Made by a program: the position numbers and the translations under genes
Origin: Ephemerocybe angulata
Lineage: Eukaryota; Basidiomycota; Agaricomycetes; Agaricales; Psathyrellaceae
Direction: 5' to 3'
DNA: 64,000 nt
NCBI GenBank assembly: GCA_013368325.1
Contig: JAACJK010000230.1
Coordinates: 239,903 to 303,902 of the forward strand
The notes under the pieces: model-generated
Told to the model about the DNA's origin: nothing
Database searches by the model: none
Seen by the model: the letters and a program-made list of their open reading frames with translations, nothing else
Shown: positions 22,206 through 33,775 of the stretch, in pieces
Layout of the letters: every line of letters starts with the position of its first letter
How positions within the stretch are numbered: position 1 is the first letter of the stretch

Positions 22206-23561
22206 CTATGCCTGGGTGGACGGCACACGCGGGAAATCCATCCTTGCCCATCCGGCCAACCGTAATCGCTGTGATTCTTCGCAACCGCTCCAGCTGTCGC
22301 TGGCAAGACGCAAGGATTGGATACTCCGAGCGCAACCTGACCGGATGACAAAGTCATCAAGTGCTTCTGTCCAATTCGGACAGATGCTTGCAAGGGATCC
22401 GGTGGTTTCGAGGTCGAGGAACCGGAGTGCAGGTGTCTTGATCCATTGCAGAAATAGAATGGGACTTTCGGCGCCATCATATATCCGAAGGGTGTGCAGC
22501 TTGGGAAGCTGGATCCCACCTTCTACTTGGACTCGGCGAATCATAGGGTCGCTATTATCGAGCTCATTGAGGAGGAGTTGATCGGCATGGCTTCGATGGC
22601 CAAACCCAAGGCGGAATGTCTCGAGATTGCTGCAATGTTGCAGCAGGGTGACAATGTGAAGAGGACCCCACTCGCATACCAGGCCCAGTGAAGTCAGCTG
22701 TCCGAGAATAGCTGGGGCGATGTCGATTTTTGCCCGCTGGCACTCTATTTCGAAATCGAAGGCCTTGCCATAACGGGGGAGGCGAATCAACAAGGATGTC
22801 ACCGAGGGAGGTATCAGTCTGAAAGGAAGTTCCGAGGAGCTGTCCCAGCCTCCCTGCCAGGATTCAGTGTGGATATTGAGCTCCAACTCTTGAATCTGAT
22901 TCCACGGTTGTGTTGAAGGTGACCCACTCTTCGCGACTTGAAAGGATCGCATCTTGTTTCCAACGCATCGGGGATACATGTTTTGGAAGCTGACGCGATG
23001 CAGGAGTAGCGCACCCTCCGTTAGAAGTCTTGCAACCACGGGATCTTCCATCCACATGCAACTCCCCCCGCTACGGCATGGACAAAAACCTGCCTCCGTT
23101 GGATAGTCGTTGTCGTCCTCCTCCCCAACGTTGGATCTGTATTCCAATCCCTTTTTCAAGTCCCCTGACCGAGCGAGCCATGAAACGAGATTGTTGTAGA
23201 TGTATTGCCTTCCTTCCGGTAACGGTGCCAATTTGATGTTCGCCCATAGGGAGTGAGCGTGAAGCGCGGCTTCGTGCCAGGCCGAGGAAACACAGCAGAG
23301 GCGAACCAGGTCATCCTTGGCCCGACTATCCACGACAACTGGTGTTGCAAAGCAGAAGATCTCTCCCCATATTTCGCTCGGAATCTGGCGAATAGGGGAA
23401 AGGATGCCGCGGTATCGCTCCAACGTGGCTTCGAGCTCTGGATCGTGCTGGGTTGGATGGGTCTTCGAGGTCAAGCGCTCCACTTCCGCTTGAACGGCGA
23501 AGACTTCGAGTGGGGTTGGGGCAATGCTACTCTCTAAAAGATGAAGAAAACGTGAATCCAT
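22206..23561 (-). CDS. F-box/LRR-like protein, paralogue 2, C-terminally truncated
   Basis: 451 residues from MDSRFLHLL, colinear with paralogue 1 through the F-box-like segment, the CPCRSGGSCMWM insert and most of the LRR region. Homology stops near 22262. The remaining 20 or so residues are unrelated, followed by a stop, so about 130 residues are missing compared with the 576-588-residue paralogues. An in-frame ATG 12 codons upstream (23597) is less likely because the paralogues start at MDSRF. It may be non-functional. Confidence 0.75.
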   Translation of the reverse strand: MDSRFLHLLESSIAPTPLEVFAVQAEVERLTSKTHPTQHDPELEATLERYRGILSPIRQIPSEIWGEIFCFATPVVVDSRAKDDLVRLCCVSSAWHEAALHAHSLWANIKLAPLPEGRQYIYNNLVSWLARSGDLKKGLEYRSNVGEEDDNDYPTEAGFCPCRSGGSCMWMEDPVVARLLTEGALLLHRVSFQNMYPRCVGNKMRSFQVAKSGSPSTQPWNQIQELELNIHTESWQGGWDSSSELPFRLIPPSVTSLLIRLPRYGKAFDFEIECQRAKIDIAPAILGQLTSLGLVCEWGPLHIVTLLQHCSNLETFRLGFGHRSHADQLLLNELDNSDPMIRRVQVEGGIQLPKLHTLRIYDGAESPILFLQWIKTPALRFLDLETTGSLASICPNWTEALDDFVIRSGCARSIQSLRLASDSWSGCEESQRLRLAGWARMDFPRVPSTQA

Positions 23562-23760
23562 GGCAAAGATTGCGTACGTGTGCAAGTTGTGGTTCAACCT
23601 GAGAGCTTACGGAAGCAACAATGATGTGTTTTGATTGATTGGGACCACAGCGGAACCCAGGATGTGCCTCCGTTGCTGTTTCCTTACCAAAGAACCCGAC
23701 ATTTCTTCGCAAAGGTTGACCAAGGGTCAAGGGGAGTCTGGGGTTAAGAGACCAGAAGAG

Positions 23761-23990
23761 GTGGGAGAGTGATTGGCGTAGGTTGGGGTCGGCTCCTTTT
23801 TTCGTCTTTCGAGGTACACAAGGCATGTCTTTTCATGATATTATCGCTTTGAACGGAGCTACTAGTCTCGCCCCGCCAGAATTATAAGAATTCTGTTATT
23901 ATCTTTCTGGGCCCCATTTCCGAGGTTCCTTCCGAATCCTGCTTACTGTTGACTCGGAGTCGTGCACAGCGAAATTGTCCCAATAAAATT
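23761..23990 (+). pseudogene. Heavily decayed sugar-transporter tail and 3' flank, copy 3
   Basis: GAGTGATTGGCGTAGGTTGG matches the transporter's SDLALVE codons with a deleted base. The following 200 bp resembles the 3' flank seen after the intact gene. The rest of the exon is unrecognisable. Confidence 0.55.
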
Positions 23991-24166
23991 CGCAGGTACT
24001 GGTCGTCCTGATGTGAGCTCCGTAGCGGTGACGGGATCTGTGGTTGCCGACGCAGCCTACTAGGCGAGTCCGCAAAACAAGAGGCCCTGGATTTCACCTT
24101 CAGGATGGGAGACAAATCTCAATTGAAGGGAACCCAGAAAAAGTATTGATACCGGCATTCGCCTAA

Positions 24167-25933
24167 TTAGAAATTTGACAAGTTCTTGAAGGTCTGCTCT
24201 TCTACTAGTTTCCGTTTGAACGAAAGAGATAACTTGAAAGATATACCCAACTCGGCTCTCAGTAGAGCTGATGCCTTGCGAATATGACGACGCAATTTCG
24301 AGTCCTCGCGAGATAGCGAAAGCTCGATGCTTATCCAACAAGGAGATTGCCGTCCTCCAAAATTTACTCTGAAGAATGTGAGCCACTTGTTAAAGTCGAT
24401 ATCGCCGTTGTATCTGTATCTGCCGTCCCAACAATGAAGGAGTTGCAAGGACTGTAGTTGAGGAAGCCAGTCGTGGTTTGAAGGGCCTTGAAGAGATGAA
24501 TCGACGTTCTGAGAGCCTATGCGAAGCACGGGCATTATGGGCAATTCGGCGAATGTGAGGTGCGTAAGGGAGGTGAGGGAGGAGAGGAAGGCACCGATCC
24601 TTTCGCTAAACAATCGAGCGGGATCGAGTTTATATGGATACGTATGCGGTTGGATAGCAAGACGCAATACTTGGATACCGCGAGCGCAACCCGACCGAGC
24701 AACAAAGTCATCAAGTGTGTCTGTCCAATTTAGATGTATGGGAGTAAATTCGCCGGTTTCCAGGTCCAGGCTCCGCAGTTCAGGTGTTTTGATCCATTGC
24801 AAAAACAGGATTGGACTTTCACAACCATCGTAAAGTCGAAGGCTGTGTACCTTGGGAAGGTGGATCCCACCTTCTACTTGGAGTCGATGAATGATAGGGT
24901 CACTATCATCGAACTCATCGAGGGGCTGATCGATGAAGTTTTGAAGACCTCGAAACCTGAGATGTAGGGTCTCGAGATTGCTACAATGTTGCAGTATGGT
25001 AACAATGTGAAGATGGCCCCAGTCGCTCGTAAGGACCAGCGAAGTTAATCGTTCGATTATGCTTGGTTTGATGTCGATTTCCGCCCTGTCGCATTCCACT
25101 TGTGTGTCGAAAACGTAACGTTGGAGGGGAAGGCAGATCACCAGGGATGTCACCGAGGGAGGTATCAGCCTGAAAGGAAGTTCGAAGGAGTCCGATCTTT
25201 CATCCCACCATCCCTGGTAGCATGCAGTGGCCATCCTCAGGTCCAACTCTTGAATTTGATTCCAAGATCGGGTTGAAGTCGACCCACTCTTCGCGACTTG
25301 GAAGGATCGCATCGCGTTTCTAATGCATCGGGGATACATGTTCTGGAAGCTAACGCGATGCAGGAGTAGAGGGCCCTCTGCCATAAGCCTTGAAATTACG
25401 GGATCCTCCATCCACATGCAGCTCCCCCTGCTATGGCACGGACAAAAACCTTCCTCCGTTGGTTCGTCGTCCTCGTCCTCGGGATCATAGTCCTCCCAGA
25501 CGTTGGATCTGTATTCCAATCCCTTCTTCAATTCCCCTGACCGGGCGAGCCATGAAACGAGATTGTCGTAGATGTATCGCTTTCCTTCCGGTAAGGGCGC
25601 CAAATGGATGTTCGCCCATAGGCCGTGCGCAAGAAGCGCGGCTTCGTACCAGGTCGAACAAACACAGCAGAGGCGAACCAGGCGATCCTTGTACCATTCA
25701 CTCACGACAACTGGTGTTGCAAAGTAGAAGATCTCTCCCCAGATTTCGCTCGGAATCTGGCGAATAGGGGAAAGGATGCCGCGGTATCGCTCCAAAGTAG
25801 CCTCGAGCTCTGGATCGTGCTGGGTTGGATCGGTCTTCGAGGTCAAGCGCTCCACTTCCGCTTGGATGGTGACGACTTCGAGTGGCGTTGGGGCAATATT
25901 ACTCTCCAGAAGATGAAGAAAACGAGAATCCAT
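24167..25933 (-). CDS. F-box/LRR-like protein, paralogue 3
   Basis: A single-exon frame of 588 residues with the same plan as paralogue 1: F-box-like segment near residues 55-107, an acidic stretch, the Cys cluster CPCHSRGSCMWM, then LRR-like sequence. It is most similar to paralogue 4, sharing RSGCARGIQ, the DWGHLHIVTILQHCSNLETL segment and a divergent C-terminus. It probably acts as an SCF adaptor, with unknown target. Confidence 0.88.
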   Translation of the reverse strand: MDSRFLHLLESNIAPTPLEVVTIQAEVERLTSKTDPTQHDPELEATLERYRGILSPIRQIPSEIWGEIFYFATPVVVSEWYKDRLVRLCCVCSTWYEAALLAHGLWANIHLAPLPEGKRYIYDNLVSWLARSGELKKGLEYRSNVWEDYDPEDEDDEPTEEGFCPCHSRGSCMWMEDPVISRLMAEGPLLLHRVSFQNMYPRCIRNAMRSFQVAKSGSTSTRSWNQIQELDLRMATACYQGWWDERSDSFELPFRLIPPSVTSLVICLPLQRYVFDTQVECDRAEIDIKPSIIERLTSLVLTSDWGHLHIVTILQHCSNLETLHLRFRGLQNFIDQPLDEFDDSDPIIHRLQVEGGIHLPKVHSLRLYDGCESPILFLQWIKTPELRSLDLETGEFTPIHLNWTDTLDDFVARSGCARGIQVLRLAIQPHTYPYKLDPARLFSERIGAFLSSLTSLTHLTFAELPIMPVLRIGSQNVDSSLQGPSNHDWLPQLQSLQLLHCWDGRYRYNGDIDFNKWLTFFRVNFGGRQSPCWISIELSLSREDSKLRRHIRKASALLRAELGISFKLSLSFKRKLVEEQTFKNLSNF

Positions 25934-26143
25934 GGCGAGGATTGCGTACGTCGTGCAAGTCGTGGTTCAACCTGCTTTGATCGATCAGGATGCGCTGGCC
26001 TGGAAAGGGCTTACGGAAGCAACAATGGTATAATCAGTTTTAACTGGAATGTCCCCCTTGCCGCTTTTTGAGCCAGGTATTTTAGCGTTGATGCACAAAG
26101 AACAGGTGCCTGACTATAAGAATGCTATGCGAACGGAGCTACA

Positions 26144-27906
26144 CTACCTATACTCTCCTAGCTCAACAACAGTCTCACTCCCCCCTACGTGTCCGGGATG
26201 AATTCTCTCCAGCACCGGGCAGATGTTCGCCACCTCTCTTTTCACCCAGTCCAGCTTCAACGAGCTCCACACCCCGCTCTTCATCAGCCCGAAATGCAGG
26301 TCCGTCGCACCCGGGAAAAGGGCATGGACTTGCCGAAAGATGGCCCTGGTCTCTGCATCTGTGTAGCCCGATGCAGCCTTGTTAATCCACTCAAATGTTG
26401 CGAGCGTGACGGTGCGGATAAAAGGGAGGACAAGTCGTGGGGGATCTGGGAGTCCAGAGAGGGAGGCTGACAGGAGATTTCCTTCTGAAACGAGGAGGTC
26501 GAGGACCGTGAATTGAGGTGAGGAGGCGTAGGTCTGCGAGTCTATTCCGATGCGTGTGAGCGACTGGAGTCCACCTGCGTTATAAATGGTTAAAATTAAG
26601 GCAAGCAATTGGTGTAAACTGGCGATGGAGGATTTGATATTGCCCTTGGACAGAAATCCTGGCTCGACGTGGATATGCTGGAGGGCTGGGAACGCGCCCT
26701 TCGGTGTTACGGCTTCGCAGTTCCATTGCAATAGGTCGTGGAAGAAGCGTACGCTGCCCTTCACCTCTTCAGCAAGAGGCAGAAGTGGTTGCGACTTCTC
26801 CAATTTCATGCGCGTAGGAATAGCCAGGTTGCGAAGACGTCCGTCCTCTGGCACTTCCCGGGCTATATGGAACACCTTGATAGTGGGGTGCCGGCCGAGG
26901 AAATAGAGGAGGTCGACGGAGTCCATGGTGCGAGAGTTGTACGAAACGTCCGCGCCCTCGGCTCGACGAACTCCAAATTCACAAGTCGTGAGATTAGGGA
27001 GCAAAAGGGTTGTCAGACATAGACCCCAGTCGTCCTTTGACATCGTTCGAGAGTCCAATCGTAGACATTGAACCGAAACTGAGTTGACGAAAGCGATCGT
27101 GTGGCATAGGATAAATGGCTGGTACATGCAATCGCAATTGCGAAGGGCAATTTCTCGTGTCCCTTGAGTCGTGCCAGGTGTTTCCTCTGTGTGGTGTGGG
27201 GTGCGGGAGCCCAGCAGGCGGGACAAGGATAGTCTCCGCGTATGTTCGCCATGCACAGTTGGCGGGGCCAATGCTCTGGAAATAGAGCCTGCCACGCAAC
27301 TGTCAGTCAAGCAAGCGCAAAGTACATCCGAGCCCGGGACTTACCAATCCAATTCCCCTCGAAATAGTTGTGATGAGAGGGCGAGGACAGCAGGCGCAGG
27401 TCGTCCTGGGTGCCGTCGATTTCTATAACCTCGCATCCCCTGTCGAGCAGCATCCCCAGCACCCCAAAGATCTCCTTCACCCACACGCTCTTGTCCACCG
27501 CTTGCTTGATCCGCCTCTGCCCCGTCGCACCCCACTGCGACACAGCGAAGGACAGCCGCGCCTTCTCCATGCCCGGACCCACCCGCGACAATATATCGGC
27601 GACGCCATGAATCCCTTTGACTAGGTCGCAGTGGGATGTCACGATATTGAACCACGCCGACCGCAGGCGAATGGGGGGCAGAGAGAATGCCAGCCGGAAA
27701 GGGTATACAGAGTACTCTGAGATGGAGGTTATCTGGCAGCGCCGCTGCGTCCTGATCTGCGGGCACGTCAGGTCGACGAGGATGGGTATAGCGAGTGCAT
27801 TGGTCCTCCGAGACGTGCACACGAGTGCCCTGAGCTCCCGGAGGTCGAGTTGGGCGAAGACCTTTAACAGAAGTTCGCTGGGGAGGTCGAAGAGTTGGGT
27901 GTCCAT
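26144..27906 (-). CDS. F-box protein of a separate family
   Basis: Two exons on the minus strand, 27906-27345 and 27288-26144, encode 568 residues. The N-terminus, LFDLPSELLLKVFAQLDLRE followed by a region containing CTSRRTNALAIPIL, is a canonical F-box. The remainder is LRR-like, with patterns such as LLLPNLTTCEFG and LQSLTRIGI. The chosen acceptor keeps a 1.1-kb frame open. An alternative acceptor 12 nt upstream gives a short Cys/His-containing peptide that stops at 27013. It is not a member of the five-copy family and carries no CPC insert. The target is unknown. Confidence 0.82.
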
Positions 27907-28178
27907 GTGTTCAGAATCACAGGCCCGTCCGTCCAGTTATAAAGCGCAAAGCTGTACTCAGCAGATCCTCGAGCATCGCGGCTGCGGTCAAGAGCCAAGA
28001 GCGTTTGGTGGGCCAGCCGCCCGACTGAGGCCGGCGCGTGGGACGTCCCGGTCCATGGACAGCCATCTTGGGTAGATAACTGGCAGGGTACTGCTTGCAC
28101 CAGCACACCATGTTGCCCCGGGCACTGCCCTCTGTATACTATCACTCAACCTTCGGGGGCTAGGAGCCTATCTGCAAT

Positions 28179-30321
28179 ATGTCTAATTCTAGCTCGCAAC
28201 CACCCGCCACGATCCCAGAGCTTGCGGAGCGGGCTCTGGACAACTTGTGGGACGATCGCTCCAACCTCAAGCACTTTCTGCGCACGGCGGAGCGGTACCG
28301 CAGGGAGGGGAAGGAGCTCGCGAAGCAGGGCGATATCGAGGCCGCGTTTGTCCGCCTCGCCAAGGCCGCTACGCTTGTGCTCGAGAAATTGCCGACACAC
28401 CGGGACTACAACACCTTGCTGAGTGTCGAGCAGCAGAACAACTTGGCGTTGGTACGCCGTTTCCGTCTATCTATCTTGGTCTTGGGCCGGAAAGGCCAGT
28501 AAGCGCTGACGCTGGCATGCAGAATGGTCAGGAGATCCTGGACAACCTCGGTGAACTGAAGAAGCTTCTCATCGAACGGTACGATGAGTGGGTGAAGCGC
28601 CACCCTGATGGACCTACGCCTGTCGCGAATGGCAAGCCAGTCGATGATCGCCCTCATCAAGCCCCGCAGCCGCGGCCTGAAGACATGTACGCTGCTCAGC
28701 AGAGGAGGGATCAGGAGGCGGCGTTCTCGCAGATACGCGATCAGCAGAAGCGGGTCGACGACGAGGCCAGACTCTGGAAGGCACAGCGGGAGGAGGCCGA
28801 GCAGCGCGAGCTCGAAGCTCGCATGCGCCAGATGTCAATGCATCGGCGGGAAGAGGAGGCAAAGCATGAACAGAAAGTGCGCGAAGATCGAGAGGCGATG
28901 TTCCGTAGACAGCACGCTGCGGACGAGCAGGCGAGAGCGATTCGCCAGAACCTCAGTTCCTCTGGAGGAGCCTACACTGTCTCATCGCCGATATCCTACG
29001 AACAGACCCCACTGTTGACACCGACTCCGAGCCCACATAACACTCGACCCCCCTTCTCATACCCAAGTATGCCCATACCCTCCTCCTTGACGCCTTCCCG
29101 AGCCCCGGTCTATCCGTATGTGACCCACCTTGCTCATGGTGACTCTTACTTACGTACGATCAAGAACCCAACCCCCAATAACAACCACCTCGCCACCTCC
29201 AGGTGCCCAGGGAATGCGAGTGGGCTACCCCCAGCTCATGTCTCCGCATCAACAAAGCCAAGGCTACGCCCCCTCCATCGGGTCCATGTTCACACCTCCC
29301 AACTCCCAAGAACTTTACAGCCATAACATGCTTCCCCCCGCCTCCGCACCCGCCTTCCAACCCCGGCCTCAATCAGACTGGTCGTACGCAACCCCGCCAG
29401 CCCAACCTCCTCTGCACCCCTTCCCTGCGTCGTCGATCCAGTATCCCGCGTATCCTGGGCCCACTCGCCCGCAGCCTCCCGTCCCGGGACCGCCGCCGCC
29501 AGCCTCGGCCCCGGCTGCACCACCACCCCCTCCTCCTATATTAACAACGAGTACTCCCAAGACTGCGCCCGATGCAGCACCAGGCTTGAAGCAAGTGACG
29601 CTTCCTCGTGAATGCCTCCCTCGATTTATTGCGATTGCGAAAGTGAATACGAATCTCAATAAGGAGACGTGTGGATTGTTGCTGGGCGTGGATAAAGGCC
29701 ATAAGTTTGTCGTGACGACCCTCTTGATTCCGAAGCAGTCTGCAACGAGTGATACGTGTACGATGGATGAGGAGGAGTTGGTGCTGCAGTTTACGGAGGA
29801 GAGAGGGCTGATTACGCTTGGCTGGGTGAGTGGTTGCGACTTGTAATTCTGGATGAGATCTAATCTCTACGTGTGTAGATCCATACGCACCCTTCACAGT
29901 CATGTAGGTCTTTCTACTCTAATCGGAAGGATTCTACTAACCTTGTTTATAGGTTTCATGTCTTCTGTGGACCTACATACACACTCCGGATTCCAGTGTA
30001 TGCTACCCGAATCTTTCGCCGTCGTTTGTGCCCCAAAATCGACTCCCAAGTTCGTCCCACCCTTCCACTTTTTCTCCTCGTCTTACTGACCCCAGATCCC
30101 TGTAGCTTCGGTATTTTCCGCTTGACGGACCCTCCCGGTCTACAGACCATCCTTCACTGTAATGCCAAAGAGGCGTTCCATCCCCATCCCGATGTCCCTA
30201 TCTACACAGTAAGGTTCCATCTCTGATAGATATCTATCCCAAAGCTAATGCTGTGTAGGATGCGGACAAGGGCCATGTGCACATGAAGTCCGGCTCTCTG
30301 GAAATTGTGGACTTGCGCTGA
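28179..30321 (+). CDS. AMSH-type JAMM deubiquitinase (STAM-binding protein-like)
   Basis: Seven exons: 28179-28451, 28523-29115, 29165-29825, 29879-29903, 29953-30049, 30106-30208 and 30259-30321; 604 residues. The N-terminal 110 residues form a helical USP8-dimerisation/MIT-like domain. A charged coiled coil (about 150-260) and a Pro/Gln-rich linker follow. The C-terminal MPN+ domain carries CGLLLG, then [20 protein letters not shown], which supplies the JAMM zinc ligands (HxHPxx..S..D). Cys/His positions of the AMSH-specific second zinc site, such as the HCN region, are also present. The family cleaves K63-linked ubiquitin chains at endosomes during ESCRT sorting. The gene lies between F-box genes but is an ordinary single-copy housekeeping type. 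Confidence 0.93.
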
Positions 30322-31041
30322 GTCCACAGAGCTATGATGTGATAACCTTCGAGGTTTCGAAGGCTTCTCTACTCCCATTTGTTTTTCCACTTGTGTTCTT
30401 TCCACTTCTCTATTCCTACCTCCTCAGCTTCCTCTTTGGTTCCTGGCTTGTCGCTGCCTACAACTATCTATTCACTGTTGTCACAAACTTTATCGCACAC
30501 CATCCGCATTGTACACTACTTCCGCAACGGAACAGCACTTGTCGTTTCCTCTCCTCTTTCTCTTCAAGTTAATTCTCTTTGCCCCTTCTTCACTTTGCCC
30601 CTAGCCTTCGGGCTTTTTGGTCGTGAGTGCTACTCAGTGCTTGAGGAGGCTTGGGCGTCGTGGTTACGATAGCGGATCAGAGGCTCGAGTTCACCGGACC
30701 GGGGACCAACATCCCAAAACCACGCTTGCTTCCCCGCAGAGTCCACAACAGGCCCACAACTTTAAGAAGCTCTTCTTACCATACGACTCCTCGGAGCTCT
30801 TCTATACCACGCGTAGGATATGCTTGCATGCTCACGCGAAGCTGGATTTTGGAGTGGGCCCTCGTGGAGTAGCCGAGCATTATGATTCTTGATGGCGAGT
30901 TCTTGTGGTCTGGGGTAGGTAACGCCGTTTATAAAGGCTGAACTATTTTCTCGTGTGCTTGAGCCCCTTTTCCGAACCCCGCAGACGAACGACGACGACG
31001 ACGACGAGCAAGCAGTAATTTGCTGTGTGGTGCTTCAGGTT
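30322..31041. other. Intergenic region between deubiquitinase and transporter
   Basis: A pyrimidine-rich 3' flank of the deubiquitinase followed by the transporter upstream region. An in-frame ATG at 30955 precedes the chosen transporter start, but the intervening residues look non-coding. No other gene is seen. Confidence 0.5.
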
Positions 31042-33413
31042 ATGACAGGCGCGACGATCCCTAATTACGACAATGCCGCCGAGGGCGCAGCAGTGCCAAG
31101 GTCCTTCATCCCGACGCCATCCTTCCCTCCGCCTCCTTTCTCCGACTCCAACGACGGTGACGCATACGGCAACGCAGTGAATGCGAATCCTATCGCCCAT
31201 GTTATCAACGCTTCGCCGCTGCCGGCTCGACCAACGACATCTAATGACCCCCATGACGAGAAAAAAGAGGAGGCGCTCACCGCTGCGCCCAGCTACGACT
31301 CGGAGAAGCGCGATCCTGAAGCCGACGTGCCGCTGCGGGCTCTGGAGGACCTCGATGAGGGTGCTGTGTATGCCGAGGGAGAGGAGAGGACGAGTTGGCT
31401 GATTTGGCTTTTGGTTATGTGTTCTGCGATTTCTGGGCTGCTTTTTGGTGAGCACTATCCCTTGGGCGGCTTCGTTGGGGGTGTTGGGGAGAGGGGCCAG
31501 ATGGGTGTTGCAGTTCTGACGTCGCTGTGTGTGTGTAGGATACGATACGGGTGTGATATCGGGGGCTTTGGTGACGATTGGCTCGGATCTGGGGCCAGAA
31601 GCTTTGTCGAATGGTCAGAAGGTGTGTGCTTTACGAACATGCTTGGGTTCGCTCCCTTCTTCTTTTGCTTCTTCCCTTATGCCTCCACACACTCGTTCAG
31701 CGTGATGATATCGATATCCGACTCGGAGGCTCACATTGACGCGTTGTTTTTGCTGCTGTAGGAGCTTATCACGTCTGCGACGACGTTGGGTGCGCTGCTT
31801 GGGGGGTTGGCGGCGGGTGTGATGTCAGATTGGACGGGCAGGCGGTGGACGCTTGCGTTTGCGGATATTATCTTCATTGGCGGGGCTATTGGGCAGGCTG
31901 TGTGTCATACTGTTTGGAGTATGGTGAGTTGGGGTTCGGGATTCTGTCTCTGGGTGCAGAAGGTGCTGAACGTCTCGGTAGATCGGAGGAAGGTTCCTCA
32001 TTGGTGTTGGTGTTGGTGTCGCTGCGTGTGCCGCACCTCTATATATCCAGGAGTTGTCGCCGACGCGACAGAGAGGGCGGATGGTGGTACTTAAGTGAGT
32101 AGTTCATCCCTCGTTGTTGGGAAATCATCTAAAGGGAGGGATTTTGGATAGCGTTGTGATGATTACCCTCGGACAGGTTATCGCCTATGGTATTGGTGCA
32201 GGCTTTTTCCATGTAAACCACGGCTGGCGTTGGATGGTTGGTCTCGGTGCAATTCCAGCTGGGATCCAACTAGGCTTCCTGTTCTTCCTCCCCGAAAGTC
32301 GTACGTATTATTTCTCCCCGCACTTCGGGATCTACTAATCTTAGCGACTTCCACAGCTCGAATCCTTATGCAGAGGGGCGACATCGAGGGCGCTACCCTG
32401 GTTCTGAGCAAAGTCTACAAGTACGCTAAGCCGTCAGAAGTTGCGCTCAAAGCCAAGATCCTGCAACTATCGGTGCAGAGGAGTATTGAAATCACCAGGA
32501 CGACGACGTTCATGCAAAGATTCGCATCTATGATCATGGACCCCGTCAACCGACGTGCACTGAGTACGCCCTTTGCTTCGACCTAGTGTAGAGGCTGACT
32601 GATCAACCCTTTCTGCGTTTTATAGTCGTTGGCTGCGGCATGCAAGCCTTCCAGCAACTGTCTGGATTCAACACGCTCATGTACTACTCTGCCACACTCT
32701 TCAAGGAGATTGGCTTTGACGACCCGACAGCCGTCGGGCTCATCGTTTCCGGAACCAACTTCGTCTTCACCCTTATCGCCTTGGTATGGATCGACAAGAT
32801 AGGCAGAAGGAGAATCATGGTCTGGAGTGCACCAGGCATGGTCGTCGGTTTGACGCTCGCCAGTATCTTCTTCCACTGTGGGTTTCATTTAGCTATCTCT
32901 TTAAGCGCCCAAGCTGATCGATCGCACACGCCCACAGATTTGACGAAAGAAACAGGCGGCGACCTCATCAACGGCACCGACTACTCCAAGACATGGTCCG
33001 GCCTCGTCATCTTCGCCATGATCGTCTTCGTCGCGTCATACGCCACGGGCCTCGGCAACGTGCCCTGGCAGCAGGGCGAGCTCTTCGGGCTCGAGGTCCG
33101 CGGCATCGGCACCTCGCTCTGCACCGCAACGAACTGGGCCGGCAACCTGCTCATCGGCGCTACCTACCTGTCGCTCATGGACCGTATCACGCCCGCGGGT
33201 GCGTTTGGGTTCTACGCGGGCCTGTGTTTCCTTGGGTGGGTGTTTGTGGTGTGCTGCTTCCCGGAGACGGCGGGGCTCAGTTTGGAGGAGGTGAGGTTGG
33301 TGTTTAGGAAGGGCTTTGGGATTAAGGAGAGTCAGAGGTTGAGGGAGCAGAAGAAGGAGGCGAGGGAGAGGGAGAAGGAGGGGAGTGATTTGGCGTTGGT
33401 TGAGGGGTCGTAG
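31042..33413 (+). CDS. MFS sugar transporter, myo-inositol (ITR)-like
   Basis: Eight exons: 31042-31447, 31539-31621, 31762-31923, 31982-32094, 32152-32300, 32357-32563, 32626-32877 and 32938-33413; 615 residues. A cytosolic tail of about 110 residues precedes TM1 (GLLFGYDTGVISGALV). Sugar-porter signatures follow in order: the GRR motif after TM2 (SDWTGRRW), PESPR at the loop, QQLSGFN in TM7, the GNVPWQQGE region and PETAGLSLEE after TM12. A long Arg/Lys/Glu-rich C-terminal tail ends the protein. The ELITSATTLGALLGG segment favours myo-inositol/H+ symporters, though other polyols are possible. Broken copies of its final exon occur at 18731, 21248 and 23761, each next to an F-box paralogue, so this is the source gene of that unit. 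Confidence 0.92.
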
Positions 33414-33775
33414 TGTGACTTGCTTTCTCTTGTACATTCTTCGAGGTTACTACATGCCTTTTAATGATCGGCTTGGAATTGAAAACAAACTGCAGGTCCG
33501 CTTTCTCCCCCCGATTCCTATGACCCTGTCGGAGCGCTACCAATCGTCACGCCCACTGTTGAACGTTGAAACTATGTACAACGAAATTGTCCCAACCGAT
33601 TTCGCAAGGATATATACCTCTAATGTGGATGAACCAGTCTTCTTGGTGTGGGCTCCGAATCGGTGGTGGGATTGGTGCCTATTCTACCAGAGGCTCGGCG
33701 AACCCAAAATGTATTGAAATTACTAGAAACATAGTCTTTCCCAATTCTTAGCGATTCCAAAAGAGATACAAATTT
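33414..33775. other. Shared 3' flank of transporter and F-box paralogue 4
   Basis: A tail-to-tail intergenic segment. Related sequence recurs after each transporter fragment and in part near 35750-35900. It marks the right part of the duplicated unit. Confidence 0.6.

Noticed and set aside
27013..27252. Alternative second exon of the F-box gene with a Cys/His pattern
   Set aside because: It uses an acceptor 12 nt upstream and stops early; the other acceptor leaves a 1.1-kb frame open with LRR-like sequence.
28247..29326. 359-codon frame overlapping the deubiquitinase
   Set aside because: Partly the true exon 2 frame, but it runs through the first and second introns, while splicing restores the conserved domains.
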